64,000 nucleotides of DNA, from NCBI GenBank assembly GCA_016707895.1, contig JADJGV010000011.1, forward strand, positions 1-64,000, read 5' to 3'. Made by a program: the position numbers and the translations under genes. The notes beneath the pieces were generated by a model. That model worked only from the letters and a program-made list of their open reading frames with translations. It was not told the origin of the DNA and ran no database searches. This document shows, piece by piece, positions 1-10,435 of the stretch; within the stretch, counting starts at the first letter, position 1; every line of letters begins with the position of its first letter. The stretch is from Myxococcales bacterium (lineage in GTDB: Bacteria; Myxococcota_A; Polyangia; Haliangiales; Haliangiaceae).

Positions 1-3000
1 GGACGCCGCCCTGGCCCGCGGCTTCGCCGAGCGGTTCGCCACCGTCGGCGCCGCGGTGCGCGGCGTGCGCGCGGCGATGATCGGGTACGTCGAGCAGGCC
101 GCGACGCTGGCGCCGCTGGCGCCGGGCGCGCCGCTGGCCGTCGCCCACGGCCTGCGCTACCCGATCGCGCAGGGGCCGATGTCGCGGGTCAGCGACCGCG
201 CCGCGTTCGCCGAGGCGGTGGCCGCCGGCGGCGGGCTGCCGTTCCTGGCGCTGTCGTTGTCGTCGGGCGCCGAGGTCCGCGCGCTGGTCGCCGAGACCGC
301 GGCGCGGCTGGGCGATCGGCCGTGGGGCGTCGGCATCCTCGGCTTCGTCCCGGCCGAGCTGCGCGACGAGCAGCTCGCGGTCTTGCTCGACATCAAGCCG
401 CCGGTGGCGCTGATCGCCGGCGGCCGCCCGTCGCAGGCCGCGCCGCTCGAGGCCGCCGGCATCGCCACCTACCTGCACGTCCCGTCACCGGGCCTGCTCG
501 ACCTGTTCCTGAAGGACGGCGCCCGCCGCTTCGTGTTCGAGGGCCGCGAGTGCGGCGGCCACGTCGGGCCGCGCTCGAGCTTCGCGCTGTGGGAGGCGCA
601 GCTCGAGCGGCTGCTGGCGCACCCGGCGGTGGCCGAGGTGTCGGTGCTGTTCGCCGGCGGCATCCACGACGCGCGCTCGTGCGCGATGGTGGCGGCGCTG
701 GCGGCGCCGCTGGCCGCCCGCGGCGCCAAGGTCGGCGTGCTGATGGGCACCGCCTACCTGTTCACCCACGAGGCCGTGGCGTCGGGCGCGATCCAGCCCG
801 GCTTCCAGCAGGCGGCGATCGCCTGCGAGACCACCCGCCTGCTCGAGACCGCGCCCGGCCACGCCACGCGCTGCGCCGACACCGCGTTCACCGCCGCGTT
901 CGCCGCCGAGAAGGCGCGGCTGGCCGCCACCGGCGCGACGCCGCAGGAGCGGTGGGCCGCGCTCGAGCAGCTCAACCTCGGCCGGCTGCGCATCGCCGCC
1001 AGGGCCTGCGCCGCGAGGGCGACGCGATCGTCGCCGTCGACGCCGCCAGCCAGGCCGCCGACGGCATGTACATGATCGGCCAGGTCGCGGCCCTGCGCGC
1101 GGCCACCTGCTCGATCGCCGAGCTGCACCACCAGGTCAGCGGCGACGGCCAGGCGCTGCTCGCGGCCCGGGCCGCGGCGCTGGCCGCCGACGCGCCGCGG
1201 CCGGTGCGCCCGCGCGGCCACGCCACGCCGGTCGACGTCGCGATCGTCGGCGTCGCCGCGATCTTCCCCGGCGCCGGCGACACCGACGCGTTCTGGGCCA
1301 ACATCGTCGGCGGCACGGACAGCGTCGGCGAGGTGCCGGCGTCGCGGTGGAGCGTCGCCCAGTTCTACGATCCCGCCGCCACCGGCGCCGGCGCCGGCAA
1401 GAAGACCCCGTGCAAGTGGGGCGGCTTCCTCGCGCCGGTGCCGTTCGATCCGCTGGCCTACGGCATCCCGCCGCGCTCGCTCGAGGCGATCGAGCCGGTG
1501 CAGCTGCTCAGCCTCGAGGTGGCGCGGCGCGCGATCGACGACGCCGGCTACGCCAGCGCGGTGTCGACCGGCGGCCGGCCGCTCGATCGGGAGCGCACCG
1601 CGGTGATCTTCGGCGCCGAGGCCGGCACCGATCTGTCGAGCGCCTACGGCTTCCGCGCGATGTTCCCCCACTACGTCGGCGCGCTGCCGCCCGAGCTCGA
1701 TCGCGCGCTGCCGACGCTCACCGAGGACTCGTTCCCCGGCGTGCTGGCCAACGTGATCGCCGGCCGGATCGCCAACCGCCTCGATCTCGGCGGCGCCAAC
1801 TACACCGTCGACGCGGCCTGTGCGTCGTCCTTGGCCGCGGTCGACCTCGCGGTCAAGGAGCTGGTCACCGGCGGCAGCGACGTCGTCGTGTGCGGCGGCG
1901 CCGACCTGCACAACAGCATCAACGACTACCTCTTGTTCGCCAGCGTCCACGCGCTGTCGACCACCGGCCGCTGCCACACCTTCGACGCCGACGCCGACGG
2001 CATCGTGCTGGGCGAGGGCGTCGCCGCGGTCGTGCTCAAGCGGGCGGCCGACGCCGAGCGCGACGGCGACCGCATCTACGCCGTGATCAAGGGCGTGGCC
2101 GGCGCCTCCGACGGCAAGAGCCTGGGCCTCACCGCGCCGCGCAAGGAGGGCCAGGTCCGCGCCGTCGAGCGCGCCTACCGCCAGGCCGGGGTGTCGCCGG
2201 CCGAGGTCGGGCTGGTCGAGGCCCACGGCACCGGCACCGTCGTCGGCGATCGCACCGAGCTGGCCACGCTCACCGACGTGTTCGGCCGCGCCGGCGCGAC
2301 CGCGGGCGCCTGCGTGCTCGGCTCGGTGAAGTCGCAGATCGGCCACACCAAGTGCGCCGCCGGCATGGCCGGGCTGATCAAGTGCGCGCTGGCGCTGTAC
2401 CACGGCGTCCTGCCGCCGACCTTGCACCTCAAGAAGCCGAACCCGGCGTGGGAGCCCGCGACCAGCCCGTTCCGCTTCCTCGACGCGGCCCGGCCGTGGA
2501 CCGCGGCGCGTCGGGTCGCCGCGGTCAGCGCGTTCGGCTTCGGCGGCACCAACTTCCACGCGGTGCTCGCCGCCCACGATCGCGCCGGCACCGGCCTGCC
2601 GGCGTGGCCCGCCGAGCTGCTGGTGTTCCGCGGCGCCGACCGCGCCGCGATCGAGCCGCTGCTCGCCGCGGTGCGCGCGCGCCTGGCCGCCGGCCCGCCG
2701 CCGCGCCTGCGCGACCTGGCGCGCACCGTCGCCGCCCACGGCCACGGCCCGGTGCAGCTGGCGATCGTCGCCGACGATCTCGCCGACCTGCGCGCCAAGC
2801 TCGACGCGCCGACGCCGGATCGCCGCGGCGTGTTCGCGGCCGGCGCCGCGGGCGGCCCGATCGCGCTCTTGTGCCCGGGCCAGGGCAGCCAGCGCCCGGG
2901 CATGCTGGCCGAGCTGTTCCTCGCGTTCCCGCGGCTGCGCGACCTCCTGGTCCGCGGCGCGCCGTGGGCGGCCACGATGCTGCCGCCGGCCGCGTTCACC

Positions 3001-6000
3001 GACGCCGAGCGCGCGGCGCAGGCCGCGGCGCTCACCGACACCCGGGTCGCGCAGCCGGCGCTCGGCGTCGCCGATCTGGCGGTGGTCGAGCTGCTGGGCG
3101 CGCTCGGCGTGGTCCCCGCGATGGCCGGCGGCCACAGCTACGGCGAGCTCGCCGCGCTGGCCGCCGCTGGGGCGATCACCGTCGACGAGCTGCTGCCGCT
3201 GTCGCAGCTGCGCGGCGAGGCGATCCTGGCCGCCGCCGGCGGCGATCCCGGGACGATGCTGGCGGTCGCGGCCAGCGCCGCCGCGGTGCAGCCCCTGCTC
3301 GCCGATCACCCCGACGTGATCATCGCCAACGACAACGGCCCGCGGCAGTGCGTGCTGGCCGGCAGCGTCGCCGCGATCGAGCGGGTCGCGCCGGCGCTCG
3401 GCGCGGCCGGCCTGACGACCCGCCGCATCCCGGTGGCCGCCGCGTTCCACAGCCCGATCGTCGCCGGCGCCGAGGCCGCGCTGGCGGCGCGGCTGGCCAC
3501 GCTCGACGTCCGCGCGCCGCGGATCCCGGTGTGGTCGAACGTCACCGCGGCGCCGTACCCGGCGACGGCCGACGGCGTGCGCGCGACGCTGGCCGCGCAG
3601 GTCGCGCGGCCGGTGCGCTTCGCCGCGCAGGTCGAGGCGATGTACGCCGCCGGCGCGCGGATCTTCGTCGAGGCCGGGCCCGGCCAGGTGCTGACCCGGC
3701 TGGTGGCCGAGGTGCTGGGCGACCGCCCGCACGTCGCGGTGGCCTGCGATCCCGGCTCGGGCTCGAGCCTGCGCTCGCTGCTGCGCGCGGTCGCGACCCT
3801 GGCCACCCACGGCGTCGACCTCGACCTGGCGCCGCTGTTCACCGACCGCGACGCCGCGGTCATCGACCTCGACGGCAAGAAGCGCAAGGGCCCCAGCGCC
3901 GGCTGGCTGATCGACGGCCACACCGCGCGCCCGGCCGACGCGCCGCCGCCGCCGCCGGCCCAGCCGATCGCGCTGGCGCTGGCGTTGGCGCCGACCGCCG
4001 CGCCCGCGACGCGCCCCGCGTTCCCCCACGACGACGACGGCCCCCGCGCGTTCCAGGAGTCCCCGTTGGCCAGCGATCGCGACGCCCTCGTCCTCGAGTA
4101 CCTGCACAACGTCCGCACCGCGATCACCTCGCAGCGCGACGTCATGCTCGCGTACCTCGGCAGCGCGCCGGCGCTCGCCGACGAGCGCCCCGCCGACGAG
4201 CGCCCCGCCGCCCGCGCGCGGATGGCGCGACCGACGCTGCCGACCCACCCCACCGCCGCGCCGCCGCCGGTGGTCATCGACGTGCCGCCCGAGCCGGCCG
4301 CGCTCGATCCGATGGCGCTGGTGCTGGCGATCGTCAGCGAGCGCACCGGCTACCCGCCCGAGACGTTGGGCCCCGATCTCGATCTCGAGGCCGACCTGTC
4401 GATCGACTCGATCAAGCGCATCGAGATCGTCGGCGAGCTGGCCAGCCGCCTCGGCCTCAAGGTCGCGGGCGGCGGCAACGACGCGATGGTCGAGGAGCTG
4501 GCCACCCGCAAGACGCTGCGCGGCCTGGTCGACTGGCTGGCGGCCAAGCTGGGCGCGCCCAGCCCGGGCGCGGTGGTCGCCGAGCTCGCCGCCGGCGACA
4601 CCGTGCCGGTCGCGGTGCCGGTCGCGGCTCCGGCGCCGACGCCTGCGCCGATCGAGCTCGGCCGGTTCGTGTTCTCGCGGATCACGGTGCCGACGCCGAG
4701 CCCGCGCGACGCCGCGATCGCCGGCCGCACGCTGGTGGTCGTCGACGACGGCCTCGGCGTGGCGCCGCACCTCGCCACCCGGCTGGCCGCCGGCGGCGCC
4801 GACGTGCAGGTGGTCGCGGCCAGCGACCGCATCGCCCGCCCCGACGTCCACGGGCTGATCGATCTGACCGGGCTCGCCACCACCGCCCAGGACGGCGACG
4901 GCGCCACCGCCGCGATGACCGCGATGTTCGATCACGTCAAGCACGCGGTCGTGGGCGGCGCGTCGAGCCTGCTGGTCGCGACCGGCCTCGGCGGGCGCTT
5001 CGGCGAGGCGCCGGTGGCCAGCGGCCTGCGCGGCGACGGCGCCGGCGGGCTGATCAAGACGGTCGCCGCCGAGTGGCCCGCGGTGCGGGCGCGCCGCCTC
5101 GACCTCGATCCGCGCGAGGCGCCCGAGCGGCTGGCCGAGGTCATCCACGCCGAGCTGTGCGCCGACGACGACCTGCTCGAGGTCGGCCACGCCGACGGCG
5201 AGCGCTCGACCCGCACGCTGGTGCCGGCGCAGGTCGGCGCGGGCGGCGATCTGGCGCTCGGCCCCGACGCGGTCGTGCTGATCACCGGCGGGGCCCGCGG
5301 CATCACCGCGCGGGTCGCGGTCGAGCTGGCCCGGCGCTGGCGCTGCCAGATCGAGCTGGTCGGCCGCTCGCCGCTGCCGCCGCCCGAGCACCCGGCGCTG
5401 ATCGCCGCCGCCGACGCGCCGGCGCTGCGCAAGGCGATCCTGGGCGCCGGCCTGGCCAGCGAGCCGGCCGCGGTCGAGGCGCGCTGCGTCCGCACGCTGG
5501 CTGATCGCGAGATCCGCGCGACGCTGGCGGCGATCACCGCCGCCGGCGCGACCGTCCGCTACCACGCCTGCGACGTGCGCACGCCGGCCTTCGCCGCGGT
5601 GATCGACGACGTCTACGCGCGCCACGGCCGGCTCGACGGCGTGATCCACGGCGCCGGCGTGCTCGAGGACAAGCTGATCCGCCACAAGACCGCCGACTCG
5701 TTCGCGCGGGTCTACGCCACCAAGGTCGCCGGCGCGCTGACCCTGGCCGAGCGGCTGCGCCCCGACACCCGGTTCGTCGTGTTCTTCGCCAGCATCTCGG
5801 GCGCGCTCGGCAACCGCGGTCAGGTCGACTACGCCACCGCCAACCAGGCGCTGGCCGCGCTGGCCGCCGCGCTGGCGCCGCGCATCACCGGCCGGGTGGT
5901 CGCGATCGACTGGGGCCCGTGGGCCGGCACCGGCATGGTCTCGCCCGAGCTCGAGCGCGAGTACGCGCGGCGCGGCCTCGGGCTGATCGATCCGGCCGCC

Positions 6001-6111
6001 GGCGTCGCGCGGCTGCTCGCCGAGCTGGGCTCGGACGCGCGCGACACCGAGGTGGTGATCGTCGGTGGCGATCCGCGCGCGCTGGCGCCCCGCGCGGTCG
6101 ATCATGCCTGA
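1..6111 (+). CDS. Iterative PKS/Pfa-like synthase, ER(NMO)-KS-AT-ACP-KR (5' end off window, one frameshift)
   Basis: The reading frame is open at the left edge, so the true start lies upstream. About 140-1130 is a nitronate-monooxygenase-type TIM barrel (YPIAQGPMS, GGHVGP, LMGTAYLFT), the enoyl-reductase type used by PfaD in polyunsaturated fatty acid synthases. A ketosynthase follows (about 1231-2570) with catalytic Cys in DAACASS (codon 1819-1821), EAHGTGT and GHTKCAAG. Next come an acyltransferase (about 2860-3760; GHSYGE Ser at 3136, AAFHSPI), a single ACP (about 4306-4560; Ser of DSIKR at 4408) and a ketoreductase (about 4670-6080; TGGARGI, Ser/Tyr in FFASISG and VDYATAN). The ER is in frame 2 and everything from about 1002 is in frame 1: one missing base near 1001 (expected AAK-GLRREG) splits the gene. 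All catalytic residues are intact. The stop overlaps the next start by 8 bases. Product class, a reduced acyl chain, is inferred. Confidence 0.86.
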   Translation, partial: GRRPGPRLRRAVRHRRRRGARRARGDDRVRRAGRDAGAAGAGRAAGRRPRPALPDRAGADVAGQRPRRVRRGGGRRRRAAVPGAVVVVGRRGPRAGRRDRGAAGRSAVGRRHPRLRPGRAARRAARGLARHQAAGGADRRRPPVAGRAARGRRHRHLPARPVTGPARPVPEGRRPPLRVRGPRVRRPRRAALELRAVGGAARAAAGAPGGGRGVGAVRRRHPRRALVRDGGGAGGAAGRPRRQGRRADGHRLPVHPRGRGVGRDPARLPAGGDRLRDHPPARDRARPRHALRRHRVHRRVRRREGAAGRHRRDAAGAVGRARAAQPRPAAHRRQGLRREGDAIVAVDAASQAADGMYMIGQVAALRAATCSIAELHHQVSGDGQALLAARAAALAADAPRPVRPRGHATPVDVAIVGVAAIFPGAGDTDAFWANIVGGTDSVGEVPASRWSVAQFYDPAATGAGAGKKTPCKWGGFLAPVPFDPLAYGIPPRSLEAIEPVQLLSLEVARRAIDDAGYASAVSTGGRPLDRERTAVIFGAEAGTDLSSAYGFRAMFPHYVGALPPELDRALPTLTEDSFPGVLANVIAGRIANRLDLGGANYTVDAACASSLAAVDLAVKELVTGGSDVVVCGGADLHNSINDYLLFASVHALSTTGRCHTFDADADGIVLGEGVAAVVLKRAADAERDGDRIYAVIKGVAGASDGKSLGLTAPRKEGQVRAVERAYRQAGVSPAEVGLVEAHGTGTVVGDRTELATLTDVFGRAGATAGACVLGSVKSQIGHTKCAAGMAGLIKCALALYHGVLPPTLHLKKPNPAWEPATSPFRFLDAARPWTAARRVAAVSAFGFGGTNFHAVLAAHDRAGTGLPAWPAELLVFRGADRAAIEPLLAAVRARLAAGPPPRLRDLARTVAAHGHGPVQLAIVADDLADLRAKLDAPTPDRRGVFAAGAAGGPIALLCPGQGSQRPGMLAELFLAFPRLRDLLVRGAPWAATMLPPAAFTDAERAAQAAALTDTRVAQPALGVADLAVVELLGALGVVPAMAGGHSYGELAALAAAGAITVDELLPLSQLRGEAILAAAGGDPGTMLAVAASAAAVQPLLADHPDVIIANDNGPRQCVLAGSVAAIERVAPALGAAGLTTRRIPVAAAFHSPIVAGAEAALAARLATLDVRAPRIPVWSNVTAAPYPATADGVRATLAAQVARPVRFAAQVEAMYAAGARIFVEAGPGQVLTRLVAEVLGDRPHVAVACDPGSGSSLRSLLRAVATLATHGVDLDLAPLFTDRDAAVIDLDGKKRKGPSAGWLIDGHTARPADAPPPPPAQPIALALALAPTAAPATRPAFPHDDDGPRAFQESPLASDRDALVLEYLHNVRTAITSQRDVMLAYLGSAPALADERPADERPAARARMARPTLPTHPTAAPPPVVIDVPPEPAALDPMALVLAIVSERTGYPPETLGPDLDLEADLSIDSIKRIEIVGELASRLGLKVAGGGNDAMVEELATRKTLRGLVDWLAAKLGAPSPGAVVAELAAGDTVPVAVPVAAPAPTPAPIELGRFVFSRITVPTPSPRDAAIAGRTLVVVDDGLGVAPHLATRLAAGGADVQVVAASDRIARPDVHGLIDLTGLATTAQDGDGATAAMTAMFDHVKHAVVGGASSLLVATGLGGRFGEAPVASGLRGDGAGGLIKTVAAEWPAVRARRLDLDPREAPERLAEVIHAELCADDDLLEVGHADGERSTRTLVPAQVGAGGDLALGPDAVVLITGGARGITARVAVELARRWRCQIELVGRSPLPPPEHPALIAAADAPALRKAILGAGLASEPAAVEARCVRTLADREIRATLAAITAAGATVRYHACDVRTPAFAAVIDDVYARHGRLDGVIHGAGVLEDKLIRHKTADSFARVYATKVAGALTLAERLRPDTRFVVFFASISGALGNRGQVDYATANQALAALAAALAPRITGRVVAIDWGPWAGTGMVSPELEREYARRGLGLIDPAAGVARLLAELGSDARDTEVVIVGGDPRALAPRAVDHA

Positions 6112-9100
6112 GGTCGCGATCGTCGGCGTGGCCGCGGTGTTCCCGGGCGCCGGCGACGCCGCGACGTTCTGGGCCAACGTCGCGCGCGGCCACGACGCGA
6201 TCACCGAGGTCCCGGCGGCGCGCTGGGAGCCGGTGTTCTTCGATCCCAAGACGCTGGCCGCCGACCGGTTCTACTGCCGCCGCGGCGGCTTCGTCGACGA
6301 CGTCGCCGCCGTCGATCCGGTGCAGTTCGGCATCATGCCGGTGGCCGCCGAGGGCGCCGAGCCCGACCAGCTGCTCGCGCTGCACGTCGCCGCCGCGGCG
6401 CTGGCCGACGCCGGCCTCGGCGATCGGCTGCCGCGCGAGCGCACCGCGGTGATCCTCGGCCGCGGCGGCTACCTCACCCCGGGCATGGCCCGGCTCGCCG
6501 CGCGGGTGCGCACGCCGCAGCAGCTGGTGACCACGCTCGAGGAGCTGCTGCCCGACCTCGACGCGGCGACCCGCGATCGCGTGCGCACCGCGTTCATGAG
6601 CCAGGCCGGCACGCTCGGCCCCGAGGCCGCGATCGGCCTGGTGCCCAACCTCGCCGCGTCGCGCATCGCCAACCGGCTCGACCTCCACGGCCCGGCCTAC
6701 ACCGTCGACGCCGCCTGCGCGTCGTCGCTGGTCGCGGTCGACCACGCGGTCAGCGAGCTGACCCGCGGCCGCTGCGACGTCGTCCTCGCCGGCGGCGTCC
6801 ACCTCTGCCACGACGTCACGTTCTGGAGCGTCTTCACCCAGCTCGGCGCGCTGTCGCGGGCCCAGCAGATCCGGCCGTTCGATCGCGACGCCGACGGCAT
6901 CCTGATCGGCGAGGGCGCCGGCGTGGTCGTGCTCAAGCGGCGCGCCGACGCCGAACGCGACGGCGATCGCATCTACGCCGTGATCCGCGGCACCGGGGTC
7001 ACCAGCGACGGCAAGGAGTCGAGCCCGATGCGGCCGCGCCTGGCCGGCCAGGTCGCGGCGCTGACCCAGGCGTGGCGCGACGCCGGCTGCGATCCCGCGA
7101 CCGTCGGGCTGATCGAGGCCCACGGCACCGCCACCCCGACCGGCGACGCGGTCGAGCTGGCCGCGCTCGGGCAGTTCTTCGGCGGCCCCGACCGCGGCCC
7201 GGCGCCTGGCCTCGGCTCGGTCAAGTCGATGATCGGCCACGCGATGCCGGCGGCCGGCGTCGCCGGGCTGATCAAGGCGGCGCTGGCGCTGCACCACGAG
7301 GTGCAGCCGCCGTCGTTGCACTGCGAGCAGCCGCGGGCCGAGCTGGCCACCACCCGGTTCCGGGTGATCGACGCCGCCGAGCCGTGGGGCGATCGCCCGC
7401 GCCGCGCCGGCGTCAGCGCGTTCGGCTTCGGCGGCATCAACGCCCACGTCGTGCTCGAGGCCACCGGCGGGGTCGCCGCGCCGCCGCGCCGCCGCCCGCG
7501 CTCGACCACCGCGCCCGACGCGCCGACGCCGCTCATGCTCGCGGCCGCCACGACCGCCGAGCTGGCCGCCGCCCTCGACCGCGGCGCGACCGGCGGCGAC
7601 GGCCCGGCGCGGCTGGCGCTGTTCGATCCCACGCCCGAGCGCCGCGCGCTGGCCAAGAAGGTGATCGATCGCGGCCAGGCGTGGCGCGGCCGCAACGATC
7701 TGTGGTTCACGCCGCGCGGCCTCGGCGCCGCCGGCGGCCGGCTGGCGTTCGTGTTCCCCGGCATCGAGGTCGCGCCGCCGCCCGACGTCAGCGCGGTGGT
7801 CGCCGAGCTCGGCGTCGCCACGCCCGCGGCGCTGGCCGATCCCGCGGTCGCCGCCCGCGATCTCGAGCACCAAGGCCTCGCGGTGTTCGCGCTGGGCCGG
7901 CTGCTCGACCTTGCGCTGCGCGCTGCCGGCCACACGCCCGACGTCTACGCCGGCCACAGCCTCGGCGAGTGGACCGGCATGGTGGTCAGCGAGCTGGTGC
8001 CGCCGGCCGCCGCGGCGGCGTTCGTCGGCGGGCTGCGCCCGGGCTCACTCGAGGTGCCCGACGTGGTGTTCGCCGCGGTCGGCTGCAGCGCCGCCGGCGC
8101 GGCGGCCGCGCTGGCCGGCCTGGCCGACGTCGCGGTGTCGCATGACAACTGCCCGCACCAGGCGATCGTGTGCGGCAAGGTCGCCGCGGTGCGCGCGGCG
8201 ATCGCGCGGCTCGCCGACAAGGGCGTGCTGTGCCAGGAGCTGCCGTTCCGCTCCGGCTTCCACTCGCCGCTGTTCGCCGACTACCTGGGCCCGCACCGCG
8301 CGCACCTCGCCGCGCTGCCGCTGGGCCCGCCGCGAGTGCCGATGTGGTCGGCCACGTCGTGCGCGCCGTACCCGCACGCGCCCGATGCCGTGCGCGCGCT
8401 GGCGATCGATCACCTGGTGCGACCGGTGCGGTTCCGCGAGCTGACCAGCGCGCTGTACGCCGACGGCGTGCGCGGCTTCGTGCAACTCGGCGTCGGCAGC
8501 GTCGCCGGCTTCGTCGGCGACACGCTGCGCGGCCAGGATCACCTCGCGATCGCGGCCAGCGCCGACAAGGGCGACGCCGCCGCGCAGGCCAAGCAGCTAG
8601 CGCGGGTGCGCGCGGCGCTGTGGGTCGAGGGCTGGGAGCGCGCCGCCGCCGCCGGGACCGCCGCGCCGACGCCACCCGCGCGCCCGGGCAAGCCGCTCGC
8701 GCTCGGCACGCCGCTGGTCCGGCTGGGCAAGGCCGCGCCGGTCTTGCCGCGGGCCGCGATCGATCTCGGGCTGGTCGCGCTGCCGCCGTCGCCGGTCGCG
8801 ACCACGCTGGCCGACGTGCTGCGCGAGGCGGAGGCCAGCGTGCGGGCGATCGCCGCCGCGTGGGCCCAGGCCCCGGCCGCGCCGACGACCCCGACCTCCG
8901 CTCCGGCGCGCCCGCCGGCCGCCCACGCGCCGCTCGCCGCCCACGCGCCCGCCGCGCCCACGCCGCGCCGCCACAGCCTCCGCCGCACGATGTCGGTCGA
9001 CGTCGAGCCGGCGCTGATCGATCACTGCTTCTACCGGCAGCCGCTGGGCTGGCCCGAGGTCAGCGACCGCTTCCCGGTCGCGCCGATGACGATGATGCTG

Positions 9101-10435
9101 GCGATGATGCGCGACGCCGCGCTGACCCTGGCGCCCGATCGGGTCGCGATCGCGCTCGAGGACGTCGCCGCGCTGCGCTGGCTGGCGGTCGCGCCGGCGG
9201 TCGAGGTCGAGCTGCGCTGCGAGCGGGTCGCCGACGACGCCATCGCCGTCGAGCTGGTCGGCTACGCCCGCGCCACCGTGCGGGTCGCCGCCGCCTACCC
9301 GCCGCCGCCACCCGCGCGCACCCAGCCGCTGCGCGCGCCGCGGGCCACGCCGATCTCGGCCGATCAGCTCTACATCGATCGCTGGATGTTCCACGGCCCC
9401 GGCTACGCCGGCGTCACCGCGATGGGGCCGATGGGCGACGACGGCGTCGACGGCGAGCTGACCGCGCTGTCGGCGCCCGGCGCGCTGCTGGACTGCTCGG
9501 GCCAGCTGATGGGCTGGTGGGTGATGCAGCGCGAGACCATCGATCGCCTGGCGATGCCGATCCGCCTGACCCGGGTCGCGCTGTACGGCGACGACCCGCC
9601 GCCCGGCACCCGGGTCGCGTGCGCGGTGCGCTTCCGCGAGCTGACCCCGGTGTCGGCGATCGCCGATCACGAGCTGACGATCGGCGGCCGGGTGTGGTGC
9701 CAGATCGACGGCTGGGAGGATCGCCGGTTCGACTCCGACGAGCCGCTGTGGCGGGTGCTGCAGTACCCCGAGCTCAACGCGCTGACCGAGCCGCGCCCCG
9801 ACGGCTACGCGCTGGTGCGCGAGCACTGGCGCACCGTCGCGTCGCGCGAGCTGGTGATGCGCCGCTACCTGGGCGTGCGCGAGCGCGCCGCGCACGACGC
9901 GGTCAACCCGCGGGCCCGCCGCGCCTGGCTGCTGGGCCGGATCGCCGCCAAGGACGCGGTGCGCAGCTACCTGTGGCAGCGCGGCGCCGGGCCGCTGTAC
10001 CCGGTCGAGATCGAGATCGCCAGCGACCCCGACGGCCGGCCCCGGGCCATCGCGCCCGGCGGCCAGGCGCTCGCGGTGTCGATCGCGCACAAGGACGATC
10101 GCGCGGTCGCGCTGGTCGGCGCGGCCGGCACCGCGCCCGGCATCGACCTCGAGGTCGTCGCGGCGCGGCCGGCGTCGTTCGTCGACGTCGCGTTCACCGT
10201 CGACGAGCTCGCGCTCGGGAGCCGCGAGCCCGGCGATCGCGACGCGTGGCTGACCCGGCTGTGGGCCGCCAAGGAGGCCGTGGCCAAGGCCCGCGGCACC
10301 GGCCTCACCGATCCGCGCAAGCTCACCTGCACCGCCGTCGATGGCGATCGCCTCACGATCGATGGCGTCGTCGTCACCACCCGCGCCGACGACGACGCGC
10401 ATATCGTCGCCTGGACCTGGCTGGAGCCCGCATGA
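6104..10435 (+). CDS. Iterative PKS, KS-AT-DH-PPTase (1443 aa)
   Basis: Second multidomain subunit of the synthase. The KS (residues about 1-460) keeps the active-site Cys (DAACASS, residue about 205), EAHGTAT and IGHAMPAAG, so it is a working ketosynthase rather than a Cys-less chain-length factor as in PfaC. An AT-like domain follows (about 545-860) with GHSLGEW (Ser about 619) and SGFHSPLF. An Ala/Pro-rich linker leads to a double-hotdog dehydratase (about 965-1210; DHCFYRQPL, D-x3-Q in LLDCSGQ). The C-terminus is a Sfp-like phosphopantetheinyl transferase (about 1260-1440; SIAHKDD, GIDLE, WAAKEAVAKA), giving in-cis activation of the ACPs; enediyne synthases also end in a PPTase. The ATG at 6104 overlaps the upstream stop. 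It has no ACP of its own, so it must work with the ACP of the first subunit and/or the free ACP downstream. Confidence 0.88.
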   Translation: MPEVAIVGVAAVFPGAGDAATFWANVARGHDAITEVPAARWEPVFFDPKTLAADRFYCRRGGFVDDVAAVDPVQFGIMPVAAEGAEPDQLLALHVAAAALADAGLGDRLPRERTAVILGRGGYLTPGMARLAARVRTPQQLVTTLEELLPDLDAATRDRVRTAFMSQAGTLGPEAAIGLVPNLAASRIANRLDLHGPAYTVDAACASSLVAVDHAVSELTRGRCDVVLAGGVHLCHDVTFWSVFTQLGALSRAQQIRPFDRDADGILIGEGAGVVVLKRRADAERDGDRIYAVIRGTGVTSDGKESSPMRPRLAGQVAALTQAWRDAGCDPATVGLIEAHGTATPTGDAVELAALGQFFGGPDRGPAPGLGSVKSMIGHAMPAAGVAGLIKAALALHHEVQPPSLHCEQPRAELATTRFRVIDAAEPWGDRPRRAGVSAFGFGGINAHVVLEATGGVAAPPRRRPRSTTAPDAPTPLMLAAATTAELAAALDRGATGGDGPARLALFDPTPERRALAKKVIDRGQAWRGRNDLWFTPRGLGAAGGRLAFVFPGIEVAPPPDVSAVVAELGVATPAALADPAVAARDLEHQGLAVFALGRLLDLALRAAGHTPDVYAGHSLGEWTGMVVSELVPPAAAAAFVGGLRPGSLEVPDVVFAAVGCSAAGAAAALAGLADVAVSHDNCPHQAIVCGKVAAVRAAIARLADKGVLCQELPFRSGFHSPLFADYLGPHRAHLAALPLGPPRVPMWSATSCAPYPHAPDAVRALAIDHLVRPVRFRELTSALYADGVRGFVQLGVGSVAGFVGDTLRGQDHLAIAASADKGDAAAQAKQLARVRAALWVEGWERAAAAGTAAPTPPARPGKPLALGTPLVRLGKAAPVLPRAAIDLGLVALPPSPVATTLADVLREAEASVRAIAAAWAQAPAAPTTPTSAPARPPAAHAPLAAHAPAAPTPRRHSLRRTMSVDVEPALIDHCFYRQPLGWPEVSDRFPVAPMTMMLAMMRDAALTLAPDRVAIALEDVAALRWLAVAPAVEVELRCERVADDAIAVELVGYARATVRVAAAYPPPPPARTQPLRAPRATPISADQLYIDRWMFHGPGYAGVTAMGPMGDDGVDGELTALSAPGALLDCSGQLMGWWVMQRETIDRLAMPIRLTRVALYGDDPPPGTRVACAVRFRELTPVSAIADHELTIGGRVWCQIDGWEDRRFDSDEPLWRVLQYPELNALTEPRPDGYALVREHWRTVASRELVMRRYLGVRERAAHDAVNPRARRAWLLGRIAAKDAVRSYLWQRGAGPLYPVEIEIASDPDGRPRAIAPGGQALAVSIAHKDDRAVALVGAAGTAPGIDLEVVAARPASFVDVAFTVDELALGSREPGDRDAWLTRLWAAKEAVAKARGTGLTDPRKLTCTAVDGDRLTIDGVVVTTRADDDAHIVAWTWLEPA

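Noticed and set aside
4300..4570. Possible tandem ACP array as in canonical PUFA synthases
   Set aside because: Only one ACP core with a single DSIKR serine is present; the flanking Ala/Pro sequence is linker.
1347..5504. Long second + frame inside the first PKS gene
   Set aside because: Arg/Ala/Pro-rich shadow of the KS-AT-ACP-KR frame; no domain signature.
754..6249. An 1831-codon open frame on the minus strand opposite the PKS genes, and similar very long antisense frames elsewhere (5885-7957, 13247-15265)
   Set aside because: High GC removes stop codons from all frames. These translate to Arg/Ala/Gly/Gln-rich sequence with no motifs, while the opposite strand encodes complete known domains.
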